Below the pieces are notes generated by a model that did no database searches, was not told the origin of the DNA, and was given only the letters and a program-made list of their open reading frames with translations. From contig JAJRYL010000201.1 in NCBI GenBank assembly GCA_024275855.1, positions 1 to 6,788 on the forward strand: 6,788 bases of DNA, given 5' to 3'. The stretch is from Deltaproteobacteria bacterium. Its GTDB lineage: Bacteria > Desulfobacterota > GWC2-55-46 > JADFVP01. Numbering within the stretch: the stretch's first letter is position 1; each line of letters opens with the position of its first letter. This document shows, in pieces, positions 1-6,491 of this stretch. The translations under genes were made by a program, and so were the position numbers.

Positions 1-336
1 GAGGGGTTGATAGAAAAGCCTCAAAGGCGCGCGTTCGGATACAGGCAGTATTCGCAGGAGCTTGTTGACAGGGTTCTGTTTATAAGACGCGCGAAGGGGC
101 TCGGTTTTTCCTTAAAAGAGATTCACGAGCTTTTAAGCCTGCGGATAGAACCGAACGCTACGAGCGATAAGGTTCGCAGCCGTGCTAAAGGTAAGATAAA
201 TGAAATATCAAATAAGATTGAAAGCCTTCGGCAGATGAAAGAGGCGCTGGAAAAACTGGTCTCAGCGTGCAGCGGCACAGGGCCGGTAAGCGAATGCCCG
301 ATACTTGAAGCTATGGACGGCAGGCTCAAAAGCTGA
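1..336 (+). CDS. MerR-family copper/silver-type transcriptional regulator (5'-truncated by window edge)
   Basis: The reading frame is open from base 1 and begins Glu-Gly-Leu-Ile-Glu-Lys-Pro, then a Gly-Tyr-Arg-x-Tyr stretch. This is the wing of a MerR winged-helix domain, so the TTG at base 7 is an internal Leu codon, not a start. The recognition helix-turn-helix lies upstream of the window. Next come the GFSL-KEI-ELL segment and a long dimerisation helix (roughly fragment residues 55-86). The metal loop has Cys90 and Cys99 with eight residues between, in a C-SGTGPVSE-C-PILEA context. Aligned from memory to E. coli CueR, the position of CueR Ser77 is Ser here (bases 163-165), whereas MerR and ZntR have Cys. 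In this family that Ser marks sensors of monovalent Cu(I)/Ag(I)/Au(I). The co-directional copper ATPase 176 bases downstream supports a copper role. These proteins bind DNA as dimers and activate promoters with long spacers. The exact metal is inferred. Confidence 0.9.
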   Translation, partial: EGLIEKPQRRAFGYRQYSQELVDRVLFIRRAKGLGFSLKEIHELLSLRIEPNATSDKVRSRAKGKINEISNKIESLRQMKEALEKLVSACSGTGPVSECPILEAMDGRLKS

Positions 337-512
337 CATGCTGAATCAATTTGTACGGTTGGGTATATAATTAAAATAAAGCGGGTTTTGGAGTTGTAAA
401 TTAAAGTCTCTACTGAGGCGGACGGTGTTTTTTTAAGTCTATTTCATAACAGCCGCCCTGTAGGTAATAACTAAAAGATAGTGTTGTAAAACTTTATAAT
501 AGGGAGGCTGAA
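337..512 (+). other. Intergenic leader between the MerR-type regulator and copA
   Basis: There is no gene in these 176 bases. The stretch is AT-rich and should hold the copA promoter, but I could not find a convincing MerR-type promoter (TTGAC-like -35, 19-20 bp spacer, dyad between). TATAAT-like hexamers occur at 366-371 and 495-500. Neither has a good -35 at normal distance, and the second lies against the ribosome binding site. A T-run (428-434) is not preceded by a compact GC-rich hairpin, so a terminator for the regulator gene is not supported. The copA ribosome binding site, AGGGAGG, is at 501-507, five bases before the ATG. Confidence 0.5.
410..463. repeat. Imperfect inverted repeat in the copA leader
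   Basis: Left-arm CTAC (410-413) and GGCGG (417-421) are complementary to right-arm CCGCC (453-457) and GTAG (460-463). This gives nine base pairs interrupted by a small internal loop, enclosing about 31 bases that contain the T-run. It could be a leader RNA structure or chance. It is not a classical terminator, because no T-run follows the right arm. Confidence 0.3.
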
Positions 513-3380
513 ATGATTAAAGATCCTGTCTGCGGCATGGACGTGGATCCGGAAAAGGCCGCCGGAAGCAGCGATTACAATGGCAAGGTCACTTATTTCT
601 GCAGCAGTAAATGTAAAACCAGGTTCGATGCCGACCCTGCCGCTTATGCGGCTTCAGTCGAAAGTAGTCCGGGTGCTGGTAGCGGCGCTAAGAAGCAGGC
701 CGTAGCCGGGGGCGGAGATAAGGTTAAAGACCCTGTCTGCGGCATGGACGTGGATCCGGAAAAGGCCGCCGGAAGCAGCGATTACAATGGCAAGGTCACT
801 TATTTCTGCAGCAGTAAATGTAAAACCAGGTTCGATGCAGACCCGGCCTCTTTTCTACTCTCTAAACCGGAGAATGAGCAAGAGTCCGTGGCGCTGAAAA
901 GTCCGGTTGATGCTCTTGACGGGGCCGGACTAAAAAAGAGCACCTTGCCTATAACCGGAATGAGCTGCGCCTCGTGCGCGGCTAAAATAGAGAAGGGGCT
1001 TTCGGCGTTAAACGGCGTAAAAAAGGCGAGCGTCAACTTCGCTACCGAAAAGGTCACTATTTCCTTCGATCCCGCAACGGTCGGGCATGATGATTTCGTA
1101 GAGGTCGTCAAGGGGTTGGGTTACGGCACCGGCAGCAGTACGGTTACCATACCTATTAACGGCATGAGTTGCGCCTCGTGCGTGGGAAAGATAGAAGGCG
1201 CGCTCGGTAAGCTTAACGGCATTATTAGCGCCACCGTTAATCTTGCTACGGAAAAGGCTGCAATAGAGTATCTTCCGGAAGTCGTAACGCTCTCCGACAT
1301 AGCTAAGGCGATTGAGTCGGTAGGGTACGAGGCCGTAGTGTCGGGGGAGAGCGAGGACATTGACGAGCTTAAAGACAAGGCCAAAAAAGAGGCTTTTTTA
1401 AGGCTCAAAAGGCAGCTGATTGTAGGTTTAATCCTTACAACGCCTATCTTTCTATTTACCTATCCGTCTTTCTTCGGCCTTACCTCTGTAACGGATATTT
1501 CTAAAGAGACTTACTTTATCCTGCAATTCCTGCTTGCCACACCCGTTCAGTTCTGGTGCGGCTTCCAGTTCTATAAAGGGGCGGTTGCGGCTGCCCGGCA
1601 TAAGACCACCGACATGAATACGCTTATAGCCATAGGTACTACAGCCGCCTATTTATACAGCGTGGTAGTTACCTTTGTGCCTTCGCTATTCGAGGTGGCC
1701 GGTTATTCGTCGGAGGTATACTTCGATACCGCATCAGCCATAATAGTGTTGATCCTTGTGGGTAGACTTTTAGAGGCGAGGGCCAAGGGGCAGACCGGCG
1801 AGGCTATAAAGAAACTGATGGGTATGCAGGCCAAGACCGCGCGTGTAATAAGGGACGGAGCCGAGGTCGATATTCCGGTTGAAGAGGTGATAACCGGAGA
1901 TACGGTTGTTGTAAGGCCCGGAGAGAAGATTCCGGTAGACGGTGTACTGACCTCGGGATATTCGGCGGTGGACGAGTCTATGATCAGCGGCGAGAGTATG
2001 CCGGTGGAAAAGAAAGAGGGCGACGAGATAATAGGCGCCACTATAAACAAGACAGGCTCTTTTCAGATGAAGGCTACCCGTATCGGCAGCGAGACGGCGC
2101 TTGCGCAGATAATTAAGATGGTCGAGGAGGCGCAGGGCAGCAAGCCGCCTATAGCGCGGTTAGCGGATCTTATCGCGAGCTACTTCGTGCCGGTGGTTAT
2201 AGTAATAGCAGTGCTTACCTTTATCGTCTGGTATGTATTCGGGCCCGACCCGTCATTTACCTACGCTCTGTTGAGTTTTGTCGCGGTGCTTATAATCGCC
2301 TGCCCCTGCGCGCTCGGGCTTGCTACCCCGACATCTATAATGGTCGGCACGGGTAAAGGCGCAGAGAACGGCATACTCATTCGAGGCGGGGAGTCCCTTG
2401 AGACGGCCCACAAGCTTACGGCCATAATACTCGACAAGACCGGAACGCTTACAAAGGTCGAACCGTCGCTTACCGACGTTATTGTCACCGGAGGTTTTAC
2501 GCAAGAGCAGGTGCTTTTTTACGCGGCAAGCTCGGAGCGTGGCTCAGAGCATCCGCTTGGCGAGGCTATAGTAAGGGGTGCTGCGGATAAAAGTATAAAT
2601 CTTGTGGATGTAGAGGAGTTTAGCGCGGTTCCGGGGCACGGGATAAAGGCTGTTATAGAAGGACGCTACGTGAGGCTCGGCAATGTCAAGTTTATGAAGG
2701 ATGAATCTATAGAGCTTGGCGGAATAGAGAAAGAGGCCGAACAACTCGCGGACGCCGGCAAGACACCTATGTACCTTGCCGTGGACGGCAAGGCCGCCGG
2801 AATAGTGGCCGTGGCCGATACTCTGAAAGAGAATTCGAGAGAGGCCGTAGCGGCGTTTCAGAAGATGGGGCTCGAAGTCGCCATGCTTACCGGAGATAAC
2901 ATAAGAACCGCTAATGCCATTGCCAATGCGGTAGGAATAAAGAGAGTTTTGGCCGATGTGCTGCCAGAGGATAAGGCGCGCGAGGTGATAAAGCTTCAGG
3001 AAGAGGGTAAAATAGTAGCTATGGTCGGAGACGGCATAAACGACGCTCCGGCGCTTACCCAGGCCGATGTGGGTATAGCGATAGGCACGGGAGCCGACGT
3101 TGCCATGGAGGCGTCGGACATTACCCTTATAGGCGGCGACCTCCGTTCTATAGTTACGGCTATCGCGCTAAGCCGTGCCACAATAAGGAATATAAAGCAG
3201 AATATCTTCTTCGCGTTCGTCTATAACAGCGTGCTTATTCCTGTGGCGGCCGGGCTGCTCTATCCGTTCTTCGGTGTGCTTTTAAGCCCTATATTCGCAG
3301 CGGCGGCAATGGGCCTCAGTTCCGTTAGCGTCGTATCCAATTCTTTAAGGCTCAAATGGTTCAAGCCGCCGGTATCGTAG
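513..3380 (+). CDS. copA: Cu(I)-exporting P-type (PIB-1) ATPase with tandem YHS and tandem HMA domains
   Basis: This inner-membrane pump couples ATP hydrolysis to export of Cu(I) (probably also Ag(I)) from the cytoplasm. In order: two YHS domains (about residues 3-47 and 72-116; Cys7/30/34 and Cys76/99/103), a low-complexity linker, two heavy-metal-associated domains with GMSCASC (Cys152/155 and Cys220/223), then eight predicted membrane helices from about residue 302. The actuator loop has SGES at 492-495. CPC is at 597-599 in helix 6, the phosphorylated Asp641 is in DKTGTLT, His680-Pro681 forms the HP motif, TGDN is at 793-796 and GDGIND at 839-844. Tyr904-Asn905 in helix 7 and Met933/Ser936-Ser937 in helix 8 give the Cu(I) signature of subtype IB-1. 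At 955 residues it is longer than ordinary CopA (about 750-830), mainly because of the YHS pair. The ATG has the strong AGGGAGG site five bases upstream. It is probably controlled by the MerR-type gene upstream and cotranscribed with the gene 25 bases downstream. Confidence 0.97.
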   Translation: MIKDPVCGMDVDPEKAAGSSDYNGKVTYFCSSKCKTRFDADPAAYAASVESSPGAGSGAKKQAVAGGGDKVKDPVCGMDVDPEKAAGSSDYNGKVTYFCSSKCKTRFDADPASFLLSKPENEQESVALKSPVDALDGAGLKKSTLPITGMSCASCAAKIEKGLSALNGVKKASVNFATEKVTISFDPATVGHDDFVEVVKGLGYGTGSSTVTIPINGMSCASCVGKIEGALGKLNGIISATVNLATEKAAIEYLPEVVTLSDIAKAIESVGYEAVVSGESEDIDELKDKAKKEAFLRLKRQLIVGLILTTPIFLFTYPSFFGLTSVTDISKETYFILQFLLATPVQFWCGFQFYKGAVAAARHKTTDMNTLIAIGTTAAYLYSVVVTFVPSLFEVAGYSSEVYFDTASAIIVLILVGRLLEARAKGQTGEAIKKLMGMQAKTARVIRDGAEVDIPVEEVITGDTVVVRPGEKIPVDGVLTSGYSAVDESMISGESMPVEKKEGDEIIGATINKTGSFQMKATRIGSETALAQIIKMVEEAQGSKPPIARLADLIASYFVPVVIVIAVLTFIVWYVFGPDPSFTYALLSFVAVLIIACPCALGLATPTSIMVGTGKGAENGILIRGGESLETAHKLTAIILDKTGTLTKVEPSLTDVIVTGGFTQEQVLFYAASSERGSEHPLGEAIVRGAADKSINLVDVEEFSAVPGHGIKAVIEGRYVRLGNVKFMKDESIELGGIEKEAEQLADAGKTPMYLAVDGKAAGIVAVADTLKENSREAVAAFQKMGLEVAMLTGDNIRTANAIANAVGIKRVLADVLPEDKAREVIKLQEEGKIVAMVGDGINDAPALTQADVGIAIGTGADVAMEASDITLIGGDLRSIVTAIALSRATIRNIKQNIFFAFVYNSVLIPVAAGLLYPFFGVLLSPIFAAAAMGLSSVSVVSNSLRLKWFKPPVS
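519..848 (+). repeat. Direct repeat encoding the duplicated YHS domain (519-641 and 726-848)
   Basis: Codons for residues 3-43 recur for residues 72-112 at an offset of exactly 207 bases (69 codons), and the two 41-residue peptides are identical. At DNA level bases 525-631 and 732-838 match over 107 consecutive positions, including all synonymous sites. The only differences I find in the 123-base units are third positions at 524/731, 632/839 and one near the end. This indicates recent in-frame duplication or ongoing gene conversion. Confidence 0.95.
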
Positions 3381-3405
3381 AAATAGTAGCAGGAAGAGAG
3401 AGGCA

Positions 3406-4536
3406 ATGAATAAAAGCGAAGTTATAGAGACGGTACGGAGCCTGCACGACATGTCCAAGGCTATTAACTCTACGCTTGACATAGAGACGGTGGTTGACGA
3501 GATACTTTCTAAAACAGCGGCTCTTATGAATAGTGAAGAGGTAATAATTCTGCTGCTCGAAAGCGATAAGACGGTACTCACTGTATACAGTTATCTTTGT
3601 CCGGGAGATGAAGAGCCGAAGGTAAAGAGTTTTGACCGGATAGGGAGTTTCGATCATTGTCTCGTCCATAAAGGGACGGTTATAAGTCTAAGAGAGATAG
3701 TTCCGGGAGACGACTATCACAGGTATGTGAAGAAGATGCCGCAGTTGGCGGAGATGGTCTTTGCGCCCCTTGAGATAAAAGGCGATACGTATGGTCTTAT
3801 AGGGGTTCTTGGCGGCAGGAAGAAGTTTTCGGGGATTAAGCTCGAAATATTCTGTTCACTTGGGAGCCAGGCTGCCATAGCTATAGAAAACGCTAATCTG
3901 TACAAGAGCCTCAAGGGTACTTTCCTGCATACCGCTGAGGCTTTGGCAGAGGCCATAAACAGCCGCGACCCGTATACCGGAGGACACACAAGAAGAGTGA
4001 TGGAGTACTGCGGGATGATAGCCTCGGGGCTTGAGATGGATGAAGAAGAGCAGGAGGCCCTGAGGCTGGCAGCTATACTGCACGACATAGGCAAGATAGG
4101 TATAGATGACGCGATATTGAGAAAGAGCGAAGCCCTCTCCGGTGAGGAAGAGCAAGTGATGAGAAAGCATCCGGAGGTAGGCGCCAAGATACTGAGCCAT
4201 GTCGATGAGATGCAAAGCGTTGTGCCGGGTGTTTTGTGCCACCACGAACGGTTTGACGGCTTAGGTTACCCGGCTGGCCTTAAAGGGGAAGAGATTCCAT
4301 TGCATGCCAGGATAATAGCCATAGCCGATACCTTTGACGCGATCACCACGAACAGGCCTTATAAAGCCGCCGAAGACCGGGTCTCGGCGCTGGATGAACT
4401 CGTTAAGAACAGAGAGACGCAGTTCGACCCCTCTCTCATCGAACTTTTCTGTAAAGTTATTATTAATGAGAAGCGAGAGGCGCGGCAGGGTCAACCTGCC
4501 TGCAAGGTGAAAGGAGGCAGTAGATGGATAACATAA
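3406..4536 (+). CDS. GAF domain / HD-GYP domain cyclic-di-GMP phosphodiesterase
   Basis: A GAF sensor domain (about residues 18-165) is followed by a short helix and a full HD-GYP domain (about 172-350). HD-GYP enzymes are metal-dependent phosphodiesterases that hydrolyse cyclic-di-GMP. The expected residues are present: His194 (GGHTRR), His226-Asp227 with Gly229-Lys230 (HDIGKIG), His255, His279-His280-Glu281, then Asp284 and the GYP signature at Gly287-Tyr288-Pro289, and a later IADTFDA. There is no signal peptide or membrane helix, so it is probably cytoplasmic. The GAF ligand is unknown. Cysteines occur in the GAF part (in SYLCPG and DHCLVH) and one directly precedes the HHE motif, but none forms a recognised metal motif. 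The ATG lies 25 bases after the copA stop, behind a purine-rich AGGAAGAG stretch, suggesting cotranscription. The 3' end overlaps the next gene by 13 bases. Catalytic activity is inferred from intact motifs. Confidence 0.93.
   Translation: MNKSEVIETVRSLHDMSKAINSTLDIETVVDEILSKTAALMNSEEVIILLLESDKTVLTVYSYLCPGDEEPKVKSFDRIGSFDHCLVHKGTVISLREIVPGDDYHRYVKKMPQLAEMVFAPLEIKGDTYGLIGVLGGRKKFSGIKLEIFCSLGSQAAIAIENANLYKSLKGTFLHTAEALAEAINSRDPYTGGHTRRVMEYCGMIASGLEMDEEEQEALRLAAILHDIGKIGIDDAILRKSEALSGEEEQVMRKHPEVGAKILSHVDEMQSVVPGVLCHHERFDGLGYPAGLKGEEIPLHARIIAIADTFDAITTNRPYKAAEDRVSALDELVKNRETQFDPSLIELFCKVIINEKREARQGQPACKVKGGSRWIT
4511..4517 (+). promoter_or_regulatory. Ribosome binding site AAGGAGG inside the end of the HD-GYP gene
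   Basis: This consensus Shine-Dalgarno sequence lies within the last HD-GYP codons, six bases before the ATG at 4524. It fixes the start of the downstream small gene and implies independent or coupled translation across the 13-base overlap. Confidence 0.85.
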
Positions 4537-4871
4537 GGCATCACCATATAAGGTTCACCGAAGCCCCGGCAGTTGGCGGCCCCGAAGAGTGGGCGGTAGA
4601 GTTGAAGAAGGTAAATGGCGTAGTAGGCGTGAGAATAGAAGCCGAGAAAAGGGATGTTTTTGTAGAGTACGATCTTCTAAAGTGCCGCGAGGAGGCGATA
4701 GAGCACTACATGGTGAAGGTCGGTTTTAAACTCGACGACTCCATTATGGAGAGGTTGAAGAGGGGGTGGGTACATTACACCGAAGAGAATGAAATGGACG
4801 CGCTTGGTGTAAAACCGCGTTCGTGCTGCACCGTCGATGATAAAGAGGGTGAAGAAGAGCAGAAGAAGTAG
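4524..4871 (+). CDS. Small protein with HMA-like fold lacking CxxC (function unknown)
   Basis: This 115-residue soluble protein is not one I recognise by name. Residues about 9-70 read like the beta-alpha-beta-beta-alpha-beta ferredoxin fold of heavy-metal-associated domains. An 'ELKKVNGVVGVRIEAEKRDV' stretch corresponds to helix 1 to strand 3 of an HMA domain (compare '[19 protein letters not shown]' in the ATPase), and 'EEAIEHYMVKVGFKL' corresponds to helix 2 plus the last strand. The metal-binding GMxCxxC loop is missing and replaced by a Pro/Gly/Glu-rich segment (about 13-22). Possible alternative ligands are His6-His8, Cys54 and the pair Cys101-Cys102, followed by a highly charged tail. 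The overlap with the HD-GYP gene and the nearby copA suggest a metal-linked accessory role. It might be a CxxC-less chaperone-like or regulatory protein. The fold call is pattern-based and untested; the coding call is strong because of the perfect ribosome binding site. Confidence 0.8.
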   Translation: MDNIRHHHIRFTEAPAVGGPEEWAVELKKVNGVVGVRIEAEKRDVFVEYDLLKCREEAIEHYMVKVGFKLDDSIMERLKRGWVHYTEENEMDALGVKPRSCCTVDDKEGEEEQKK

Positions 4872-4942
4872 TGAACCTTCTTCCTGTTGGAGGTTGGGGT
4901 TTTCCGGGCGTAACTCTGTTAAAGAGCCGTTCATTACCATGC

Positions 4943-4965
4943 AGGCGTACCGTACTTTAACGCCT
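4943..4965. repeat. Short inverted repeat upstream of the membrane methyltransferase gene
   Basis: AGGCGT (4943-4948) and ACGCCT (4960-4965) are perfectly complementary around an 11-base loop, in the 125-base gap before the gene at 4997. No T-run follows, so it is not a standard terminator. It could be an operator or a leader structure, or chance. Confidence 0.3.
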
Positions 4966-4996
4966 CTACAATAAACTACTCGGAAAGAGGTTCTTT

Positions 4997-5635
4997 ATGG
5001 AAGGCGCGGCACAGGGGTTTGGCGGCGCATGGCCTTTGACCATAATAATGGTCGTAATAGCCTCATGGGTCGTATTTAAGTATATTGTTCCAAAGGGCTT
5101 TAAAGAGTGGCGAAATGCCGGTTTGATTCAGGCATTTATAATTGCCCTTTATGCTGAAATGTACGGCTTTCCGCTTACAATCTATCTGCTTACATCTTTA
5201 TTCGGCATCGACATACCGCTTATCCACACCAGCGGGCATCTCTGGTCTTATCTCTTCGGATGGGGCGCAGGCATGGCAATGGTAGAGATGTTAATAGGTT
5301 ATTTCTTTGTCTTTCTCGGTATCTCGGTAATAGTTAAAGGCTGGAAACTTATATACGCCGCCAAGAGGAAAGAGGGGCTTGAAACCGGCGGTATCTACCG
5401 TTATATGAGGCACCCGCAGTACACGGGGATCTATCTTGCTATATTCGGCCAGCTCATTCACTGGCCTACAGTCCTTACGCTCGCCTTTGCCCCCGTGATT
5501 GTCTGGGTCTACTACCGGCTGGCAAGAAGCGAAGAGCGCGTTATGATAGAGAGGTTCGGCGACGGGTACAGACGGTACATGCGCCAAACGCCGATGTTCT
5601 TTCCGAGTCGGAAGGAACTTATGAAGATGATTTGA
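4997..5635 (+). CDS. Isoprenylcysteine carboxyl methyltransferase-like / phospholipid-methyltransferase-like membrane protein
   Basis: This 212-residue integral membrane protein has hydrophobic segments at about 13-31, 43-69, 94-118 and 144-175 (the last long enough for a helical pair). The C-terminal half carries the hallmark of the ICMT/PEMT superfamily: GGIYRYMRHPQYTG with Arg138-His139-Pro140 and Tyr142, followed after the membrane segment by Glu179-Glu180 and an RFGDGYRRYM stretch. In characterised relatives these elements form the cytosol-facing S-adenosylmethionine site. Bacterial members are mostly of unknown substrate; bacteria lack prenylated CaaX proteins, so the family name should not be taken as the reaction. 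The ATG follows GGAAAGAGG (4982-4990) at six bases. The 125-base gap after the small HMA-like gene leaves it open whether it shares that transcript. I recall such proteins annotated near copper ATPases in other proteobacteria, which would fit, but I cannot check this here. Confidence 0.85.
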   Translation: MEGAAQGFGGAWPLTIIMVVIASWVVFKYIVPKGFKEWRNAGLIQAFIIALYAEMYGFPLTIYLLTSLFGIDIPLIHTSGHLWSYLFGWGAGMAMVEMLIGYFFVFLGISVIVKGWKLIYAAKRKEGLETGGIYRYMRHPQYTGIYLAIFGQLIHWPTVLTLAFAPVIVWVYYRLARSEERVMIERFGDGYRRYMRQTPMFFPSRKELMKMI

Positions 5636-5793
5636 ATAGTATAGTCGTGTCTGTTTTATATAAAGAGAATAAAATACAGTGTAGGAAGTAAGGGAGCAAA
5701 AGTGGATTGAAAAGGTATTGGTCGAAAGGCCAACCGTTAATGCAAGTGTCTATTACCGCAGGTTACGGTTTACAACGTTACGGTCTGTAGCAG
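5636..5793. other. Non-coding stretch between convergent genes
   Basis: There is no credible reading frame on either strand. It contains an AT-rich inverted repeat, TTTTAT (5654-5659) with ATAAAA (5669-5674); a compact hairpin with a GAAA loop (5718-5733); and the 8-base direct repeat GTTACGGT at 5762-5769 and 5777-5784. No intrinsic terminator with a T-run was found after the methyltransferase gene ending at 5635. Confidence 0.5.
5718..5733 (+). other. GNRA-type hairpin (TTGGTC-GAAA-GGCCAA)
   Basis: The six-base-pair stem TTGGTC (5718-5723) / GGCCAA (5728-5733), with one G-T wobble, closes on a GAAA tetraloop. Such a loop is typical of a folded RNA rather than a DNA-binding site, and it reads as GNRA only on the plus strand. 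It could belong to the 3' untranslated region of the upstream gene or to a small RNA. No family was recognised. Confidence 0.35.
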
Positions 5794-5833
5794 GTAGCGG
5801 GCCGTATCGGTATAGACCCCTGTCGCCCGCTAC
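5794..5833. terminator. Nine-base-pair GC-rich inverted repeat between convergent genes, possible bidirectional terminator
   Basis: GTAGCGGGC (5794-5802) and GCCCGCTAC (5825-5833) are perfectly complementary around a 22-base loop. An adjoining G-T and A-T pair could extend the stem. The right arm contains the stop codon of the minus-strand methyltransferase gene (bases 5830-5832). The position between converging genes suits a terminator, but neither side has a T-run and the loop is long, so intrinsic termination is uncertain. Confidence 0.45.
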
Positions 5834-6435
5834 TTCAAGACGATAAGTCCAAGCCCGTTAGGGGTATCGAAGATGTGCTTCCAGTCGCATTCGACCTCAT
5901 CAAACAATTGCCGGGTGCCGTGCCGTTGCCGCGCGACATCGTGGAGTACTACAACGGAACCCCGCTTCATAAGAGCAGTGATATTGTCGTATTCCCATTT
6001 GGCGTTTTCATAACTATGGTCTGAGTCGTGAAAGAATAGATCGACACCGGCTGTTGCTGTTTCGAGTACCAGTTTCCTTATGTTTACAATATCAACCGGC
6101 CTTACTTTACGCGACAGTATCCTCTTTTTAGGTTTATGAAGGATAAGGTTTGCGCTAAGGCTCTGCATAATATCCTTTCCGGCCTTGCTTTCCACATCAA
6201 AAGTACTAACAGTTGCATTCTGCTCGGCTGCGTACTTTAACAGGTAATTGGTGGAACAACCGGTATGGGTACCGGTCTCAAGGATATTTTTGGGTAGAAA
6301 TACCTTGCAAAGCGCATACAAAAGTTGCCCTTCCTGCTTTCTTACGGCTTGGCCTCCTGCGTTACCTTCGGCAAAACCACCGAGGTTCGGAGGCGTTACC
6401 GCTGTTATTTTTTTAAGACAAGTCTCTTTATTCAA
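5830..6435 (-). CDS. Class I SAM-dependent methyltransferase (Methyltransf_24-like)
   Basis: This soluble Rossmann-fold methyltransferase has about 201 residues from the chosen TTG start. The SAM-binding motif I is ILETGTHTGCST (Glu53 to Thr62), an acidic residue after strand 2 is in STFDVES (Asp80), HDSDHSYENA follows (about 136-145), and a VVLHDVARQRHGT stretch (about 162-174) carries the His-Asp typical of the family. It ends within DTPNGLGLIVLK, a common terminal strand. Members are often found in sugar, polysaccharide or antibiotic modification; the substrate here is unknown. Start choice: the longest frame begins with GTG at 6489, but that codon lies in a perfect palindrome and has no ribosome binding site. 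The TTG at 6435 has AAGGA eight bases upstream. It is convergent with the copper genes and likely unrelated to them. A promoter in the 180-base gap to the right was not identified. Confidence 0.85.
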   Translation of the reverse strand: MNKETCLKKITAVTPPNLGGFAEGNAGGQAVRKQEGQLLYALCKVFLPKNILETGTHTGCSTNYLLKYAAEQNATVSTFDVESKAGKDIMQSLSANLILHKPKKRILSRKVRPVDIVNIRKLVLETATAGVDLFFHDSDHSYENAKWEYDNITALMKRGSVVVLHDVARQRHGTRQLFDEVECDWKHIFDTPNGLGLIVLK

Positions 6436-6443
6436 ACTGTTCG

Positions 6444-6448
6444 TCCTT
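6444..6448 (-). promoter_or_regulatory. Ribosome binding site AAGGA deciding the methyltransferase start
   Basis: Read on the minus strand this is AAGGA, eight bases before TTG at 6435-6433. The upstream alternative GTG at 6489 has no comparable site, which favours the shorter protein. Confidence 0.55.
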
Positions 6449-6460
6449 ATTCTGTTACGC

Positions 6461-6491
6461 AAGTGACGCAAGGCGCTACCTTGCGTCACTT
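6461..6491. repeat. Perfect 13-bp-arm palindrome upstream of the methyltransferase start
   Basis: AAGTGACGCAAGG (6461-6473) and CCTTGCGTCACTT (6479-6491) are exact complements around the five-base loop CGCTA. No T-run follows on either strand, so it is not a typical intrinsic terminator. It lies just upstream of the proposed ribosome binding site on the minus strand. It could be an operator for a dimeric regulator, an RNA leader hairpin affecting translation, or a copy of a dispersed palindromic element. Confidence 0.8.

Noticed and set aside
428..434. T-run as the end of an intrinsic terminator for the MerR-type gene
   Set aside because: No compact GC-rich hairpin directly precedes it; the only stem in the area encloses the T-run instead of preceding it.
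495..500. TATAAT as the copA -10 box
   Set aside because: It touches the ribosome binding site (501-507), so a transcript would start at or past it, and no -35 lies at normal distance.
3361..3669. Minus-strand frames opposite copA and the HD-GYP gene
   Set aside because: They are shadows of strongly supported plus-strand genes, with no ribosome binding sites or recognisable motifs.
5791..5815. Resemblance of the CAGGTAGCGGG segment to the end of a class I c-di-GMP (GEMM) riboswitch, tempting because of the HD-GYP gene
   Set aside because: The conserved GCAAA and CGCAAAGCC core elements are missing upstream, and the plus-strand downstream sequence encodes no gene it could control. The similarity is limited to about ten bases.
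6436..6489. N-terminal extension of the methyltransferase from GTG 6489
   Set aside because: No ribosome binding site precedes the GTG, the first ten codons are one exact palindrome, and a better TTG with AAGGA lies downstream. It remains possible.
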